NCBI RefSeq assembly: GCF_963663645.1
Contig: NZ_OY760503.1
Coordinates: 1,617,501-1,681,500 of the forward strand
DNA length: 64,000 nt
Source: an uncultured Trichococcus sp.
Lineage (GTDB): Bacteria; Bacillota; Bacilli; Lactobacillales; Aerococcaceae
Direction: 5' to 3'
The notes below the pieces were generated by a model. It was not told where the DNA came from. It ran no database searches and saw only the letters and a program-made list of their open reading frames with translations. The translations under genes and the position numbers were made by a program. Of the stretch, positions 61,130 through 64,000 are shown one piece after another. Positions within the stretch are counted from its first letter, which is position 1. Every line of letters starts with the position of its first letter.

Positions 61130-62071
61130 ATGAAAAATAGCCAGAAAAGCAAGCCGAAAAGAAGCACACAGTCCAAATGGGAATTCATCAAACAGCACAG
61201 AATGCTCTATTATATGCTGTTGCCGGGACTGATACTCACGCTGGTATTCAAATATTTCCCGATGTACGGCATTCTCTTGGCTTTCAAGGATTACAACCCG
61301 TTGCGGGGGATCATGGGGAGTGAATGGGTGGGAGTGGAAAATTTCGTCCAGTTCATCAACTCTCCCAACTTCGGAATTTTGTTGGAGAACACGCTCAAAA
61401 TCAGCATATACGGACTCATCTTGGGATTCTTCCCGCCGATTCTCTTGGCATTATCTTTGAACCATCTGATCAGCACAAAATGGAAGAAGCGGTTCCAACT
61501 GATTCTGTACGCACCGAACTTCATTTCCTTGGTCATCGTTGTGGGTATGTTGTTCATGTTCTTGGCCGCGGATGGTCCGATTAATGGATTTATACAGGGC
61601 ATCACTGGTTCGCGGATCACGTTCATGACAGATCCGGATTATTTCCGGACGCTCTACATCCTGTCCGGTATTTGGCAAGGGATGGGTTGGGCATCAGTCC
61701 TCTACACAGCCACACTGGCTAACGTGAGCCAAGATCTGATCGATGCAGCCCACATGGACGGCGCCAACATCCTGTATCGCATCTGGTACATCGACCTGCC
61801 TGCGATCCGACCGATCATGGTCATCCAGTTCATCCTTTCTGTAGGGGGCATCATGAATGTCGGCTACGAGAAAGCTTTCCTGATGCAGACATCGATGAAC
61901 CTGCCCGTTTCGGAAATCATCTCGACCTACGTCTACAAAGTCGGTCTGCAGATGGGTGATTACGGGTATTCAACGGCAGTCGGACTATTCAATACAGTCA
62001 TCAATATCATCTTGTTGTTGGCCGTAAATGCGTTAGCGAACAAAGTAAGCAATGATGATGCAGCTTTATAG
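61130..62071 (+). CDS. Sugar ABC importer permease, LplB/YtcP-partner type
   Basis: This is a membrane subunit of a carbohydrate importer. The 313-residue protein has a basic N-terminus, six predicted helices and the EAA-loop region DLIDAAHMDGANILYRIWYIDLPAIRPIM that meets the ATPase. FPMYGILLAFKDYNP near the start is typical of LplB-type permeases for oligosaccharides or polysaccharide fragments. ATG 61130 follows AAAGGAGGAG. It is first in an operon with the second permease and the binding lipoprotein; no ATPase is visible, so a shared MsmX-type ATPase elsewhere is likely. Confidence 0.92.
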   Translation: MKNSQKSKPKRSTQSKWEFIKQHRMLYYMLLPGLILTLVFKYFPMYGILLAFKDYNPLRGIMGSEWVGVENFVQFINSPNFGILLENTLKISIYGLILGFFPPILLALSLNHLISTKWKKRFQLILYAPNFISLVIVVGMLFMFLAADGPINGFIQGITGSRITFMTDPDYFRTLYILSGIWQGMGWASVLYTATLANVSQDLIDAAHMDGANILYRIWYIDLPAIRPIMVIQFILSVGGIMNVGYEKAFLMQTSMNLPVSEIISTYVYKVGLQMGDYGYSTAVGLFNTVINIILLLAVNALANKVSNDDAAL

Positions 62072-62085
62072 AGAGGAGAACAAAA

Positions 62086-62967
62086 ATGATAACATTGACA
62101 AAATTTGACCGCGGTGTGCTGCTGGTTAATCGCATTCTGATAGGCTTTCTGGTCTTGATAACCCTATCTCCCTTGTTGTACGTACTGATTGCTTCCTTTA
62201 TGGATCCCTTCATTCTCCGCTCACAAGGGTTGAGTCTGAACCCAGCGAATTGGAGCATGGATGGCTACAAAAGGGTGTTGCAGGATCCGGCTATCATCCG
62301 AGGTTTCGTGAATTCGATTTTCTATTCATTCACATACAGCGCGTTGACTGTCGCAGTCTCCATCCTGACCGCCTATCCGTTATCCAAACAGAAACTGGTC
62401 GGAAAACGGCCGATAACGATTTTCCTGATGATTACGATGTTCGTCGGAGGCGGCTTGGTTCCAACCTACTTACTGGTGAAAAACTTGGGCATGCTGAATA
62501 CGGTCTGGGCAATCATCCTTCCCGGCTCGATCAACGTCTGGAACATCATCTTGGCGCGAACCTACTTCAAACAACTGCCTGCCGAGCTGGAAGAGGCAGC
62601 GATCATCGATGGCGCCAATGAAATGCAGATATTCTTCAAAATCATGTTGCCGCTGGCGAAACCGATCATTTTCGTATTGTTCCTCTATGCTTTTGTGGGC
62701 CAGTGGAATTCTTACTTCGACGCCATGATTTACTTGAACGATGCAGACCTGCAGCCCTTGCAATTGGTGCTGCGGAAAATACTGATCCAAAATCAACCGC
62801 AACAAGACATGATCGGATCGGCGACCCAGATGGCAGAAATGGCGCAATTGGCCGAACTGATCAAATACTCGACAATCGTCATCTCCAGCTTGCCGCTTCT
62901 GGTCATGTATCCATTCTTCCAGAAGTACTTCGATAAAGGGATGATGGCAGGTTCACTCAAAGGTTAG
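62086..62967 (+). CDS. Sugar ABC importer permease, LplC/YtcP type
   Basis: This is the second membrane subunit. The 293-residue protein has six helices, the N-terminal YVLIASFMDP pattern, SKQKLVGKRPITIFLMITMFVGGGLVPTYLLV, and the EAA loop ELEEAAIIDGANEMQIFFKIMLPLAKPI (in pieces). GAGAGGAG precedes the ATG, 14 bases after the first permease. It ends with the typical YPFFQKYFDKGMMAGSLKG. Confidence 0.93.
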   Translation: MITLTKFDRGVLLVNRILIGFLVLITLSPLLYVLIASFMDPFILRSQGLSLNPANWSMDGYKRVLQDPAIIRGFVNSIFYSFTYSALTVAVSILTAYPLSKQKLVGKRPITIFLMITMFVGGGLVPTYLLVKNLGMLNTVWAIILPGSINVWNIILARTYFKQLPAELEEAAIIDGANEMQIFFKIMLPLAKPIIFVLFLYAFVGQWNSYFDAMIYLNDADLQPLQLVLRKILIQNQPQQDMIGSATQMAEMAQLAELIKYSTIVISSLPLLVMYPFFQKYFDKGMMAGSLKG

Positions 62968-63013
62968 GCAATACGCAACACAAAATAAATACACCATAAA
63001 GGAGAAACACAAA

Positions 63014-64000
63014 ATGAGAGCAAAATACCTTGGCACAGCACTATTATCCACAGCAACAGTCCTGACTTTAGCAGCCTGCGGTTCATCCGGTGGCGCCTCT
63101 TCTCCGGACTACGAATTGACGGATGTATCCTTCCCGTTGGAAGAGACCGTTAGCTTGAAAATGTCCACTTCCAGTTCTCCGTTGGCTCCGGCCGATCCGA
63201 ATGAAAAACTGATCTTCCAGCGTTTGGAAGAACAATCCGGCGTGCATGTAGACTGGAAAAACTATTCTTCTGACTATATCGAAAAACGGAATTTAGACAT
63301 TTCCAGCGGCGACTTGCCGGATGCCATGTGGAACGCCGGCGCCAGCGACTATGATCTGCTCTCATGGGCAGAAGACGGCATCATCATTCCCTTGGAAGAT
63401 TTGATCAATGAACATATGCCGAACTTCAAAAAAGTATTGGACGAAAATCCGGAATATTTGGCCATGATCACAGCACCGGACGGCCATATCTACTCTCTGC
63501 CATGGATCGAAGAATTGGGCCAGGATAAAGAGTCCATTCACACGGTGAACGATGTCCCGTGGATCAACGTCGACTGGCTGGAAGCTTTAGGCTTGGAAAT
63601 GCCGCAAACAACGGATGAATTGATGGTTGTATTGGAAGCATTCAAAACCCAAGACCCGAACGGCAACGGCGAAGCCGATGAAATCCCGATTTCCTTCATC
63701 AACGATGGCGGGAATGAAGACATGAAGTTCCTCTTCGGCGCATTCGGGATCGGCGATAACGATGATCACTTGGTCGTCAATGATGACGGCACGATCGACT
63801 TTACGGCCGACAACGAAGAATTCAAAAACGGCGTCGCTTATTTCAATGAACTGTACAACAAAGACCTGATCGATGTGGAAGCTTTCGAACAGGATTGGAA
63901 TGCCTACGTGGCGAAAGGGAAAGAGCAACTGTTCGGCGTGTACTTCACATGGGATAAAGCCAATGTCTCCGGAGCGAACGATTCCTACGAGCCACTACCT
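63014..64000 (+). CDS. Extracellular solute-binding lipoprotein of the importer (3' end outside window)
   Basis: The frame is open from ATG 63014 (AAAGGAG ahead) to the end of the window: 329 residues of a longer protein. It has a lipoprotein signal with lipobox LAAC (Cys22), a serine/glycine linker, and the start of a family 1 binding protein of the LplA type (typically 480-550 residues). DPNGNGEADEIPIS (about 214-227) is the EF-hand-like calcium site seen in these proteins. It supplies sugar to the two permeases upstream. The ligand is unknown; oligosaccharides such as rhamnogalacturonan or glycan fragments are typical for the class. Confidence 0.92.
   Translation, partial: MRAKYLGTALLSTATVLTLAACGSSGGASSPDYELTDVSFPLEETVSLKMSTSSSPLAPADPNEKLIFQRLEEQSGVHVDWKNYSSDYIEKRNLDISSGDLPDAMWNAGASDYDLLSWAEDGIIIPLEDLINEHMPNFKKVLDENPEYLAMITAPDGHIYSLPWIEELGQDKESIHTVNDVPWINVDWLEALGLEMPQTTDELMVVLEAFKTQDPNGNGEADEIPISFINDGGNEDMKFLFGAFGIGDNDDHLVVNDDGTIDFTADNEEFKNGVAYFNELYNKDLIDVEAFEQDWNAYVAKGKEQLFGVYFTWDKANVSGANDSYEPLP

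Noticed and set aside
1-64000. Insertion sequences, prophage genes or integrases
   Set aside because: No transposase, integrase, or phage structural motif was found in any frame, despite the accessory character of some loci.

Overview
The window looks like a chromosome segment of a motile, low-to-mid GC Gram-positive bacterium. Carnobacteriaceae (order Lactobacillales, Trichococcus-like) is my best guess. The reasons are strong AGGAGG-type ribosome binding sites with many GTG/TTG starts, a fliM/fliY-type switch, cheC/cheD, a class II (B12-dependent) ribonucleotide reductase, and LplB/LplC-type sugar permeases. The genus is inference; no rRNA is present.

Layout. 1-16 kb is metabolic and accessory: an MFS transporter tail; nrdJ on the minus strand with a promoter and two NrdR-like boxes; a sirtuin-like gene without the zinc cysteines; a Panacea-domain antitoxin/PemK-MazF-like toxin pair; a minus-strand trio of a sortase-like protein that has lost its catalytic cysteine, a membrane protein and a small exported protein; tRNA-Ser(CGA); sstT; a PTS IIBC-nanE unit facing an RpiR regulator; a MATE exporter; and a SixA-like phosphatase fused to a CHAD domain.

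16-58 kb is one flagellar and chemotaxis island, all on the plus strand, bracketed by two paralogous 585-residue chemoreceptors. Order: mcp, cheW-cheD-cheB-cheR-cheA-cheC-cheY-cheW-fliM-fliY, flgM-flgN-flgK-flgL, fliC, fliD (frameshifted)-fliT-like-fliS, flgB-flgC-fliE-fliF-fliG-fliH-fliI-fliJ-fliK-flgD-'flagellar operon protein'-flgE-flbD-motA-motB-fliL-fliO-fliP-fliQ-fliR-flhB-flhA-fliA-flgF/flhO-flgG, an FtsE-like ATPase, an exported RsgI-middle-domain protein, mcp. Six close matches to a sigma-28 promoter (TAAA/TTAA, exactly 15 bases, then [GA]CCGAWTA-like) lie before mcp1, cheW, flgM, fliC, mcp2 and, on the other strand, an exported C39-like peptidase just outside the island. The sigma factor (fliA) and its antagonist (flgM) are both encoded here.

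58-64 kb holds the C39-like peptidase, a 5'-deleted remnant of a bile-acid:sodium-symporter-family gene, a LacI regulator, a promoter region with three identical 14-bp operators, and an ABC sugar/oligosaccharide importer (two permeases and a lipoprotein binding protein cut by the window end).

The most unusual feature crosses all regions. Six intergenic arrays of palindromic hairpins belong to three unrelated sequence families, each found twice, yet every array repeats with exactly 52 bp. I could not tie this to a known element.
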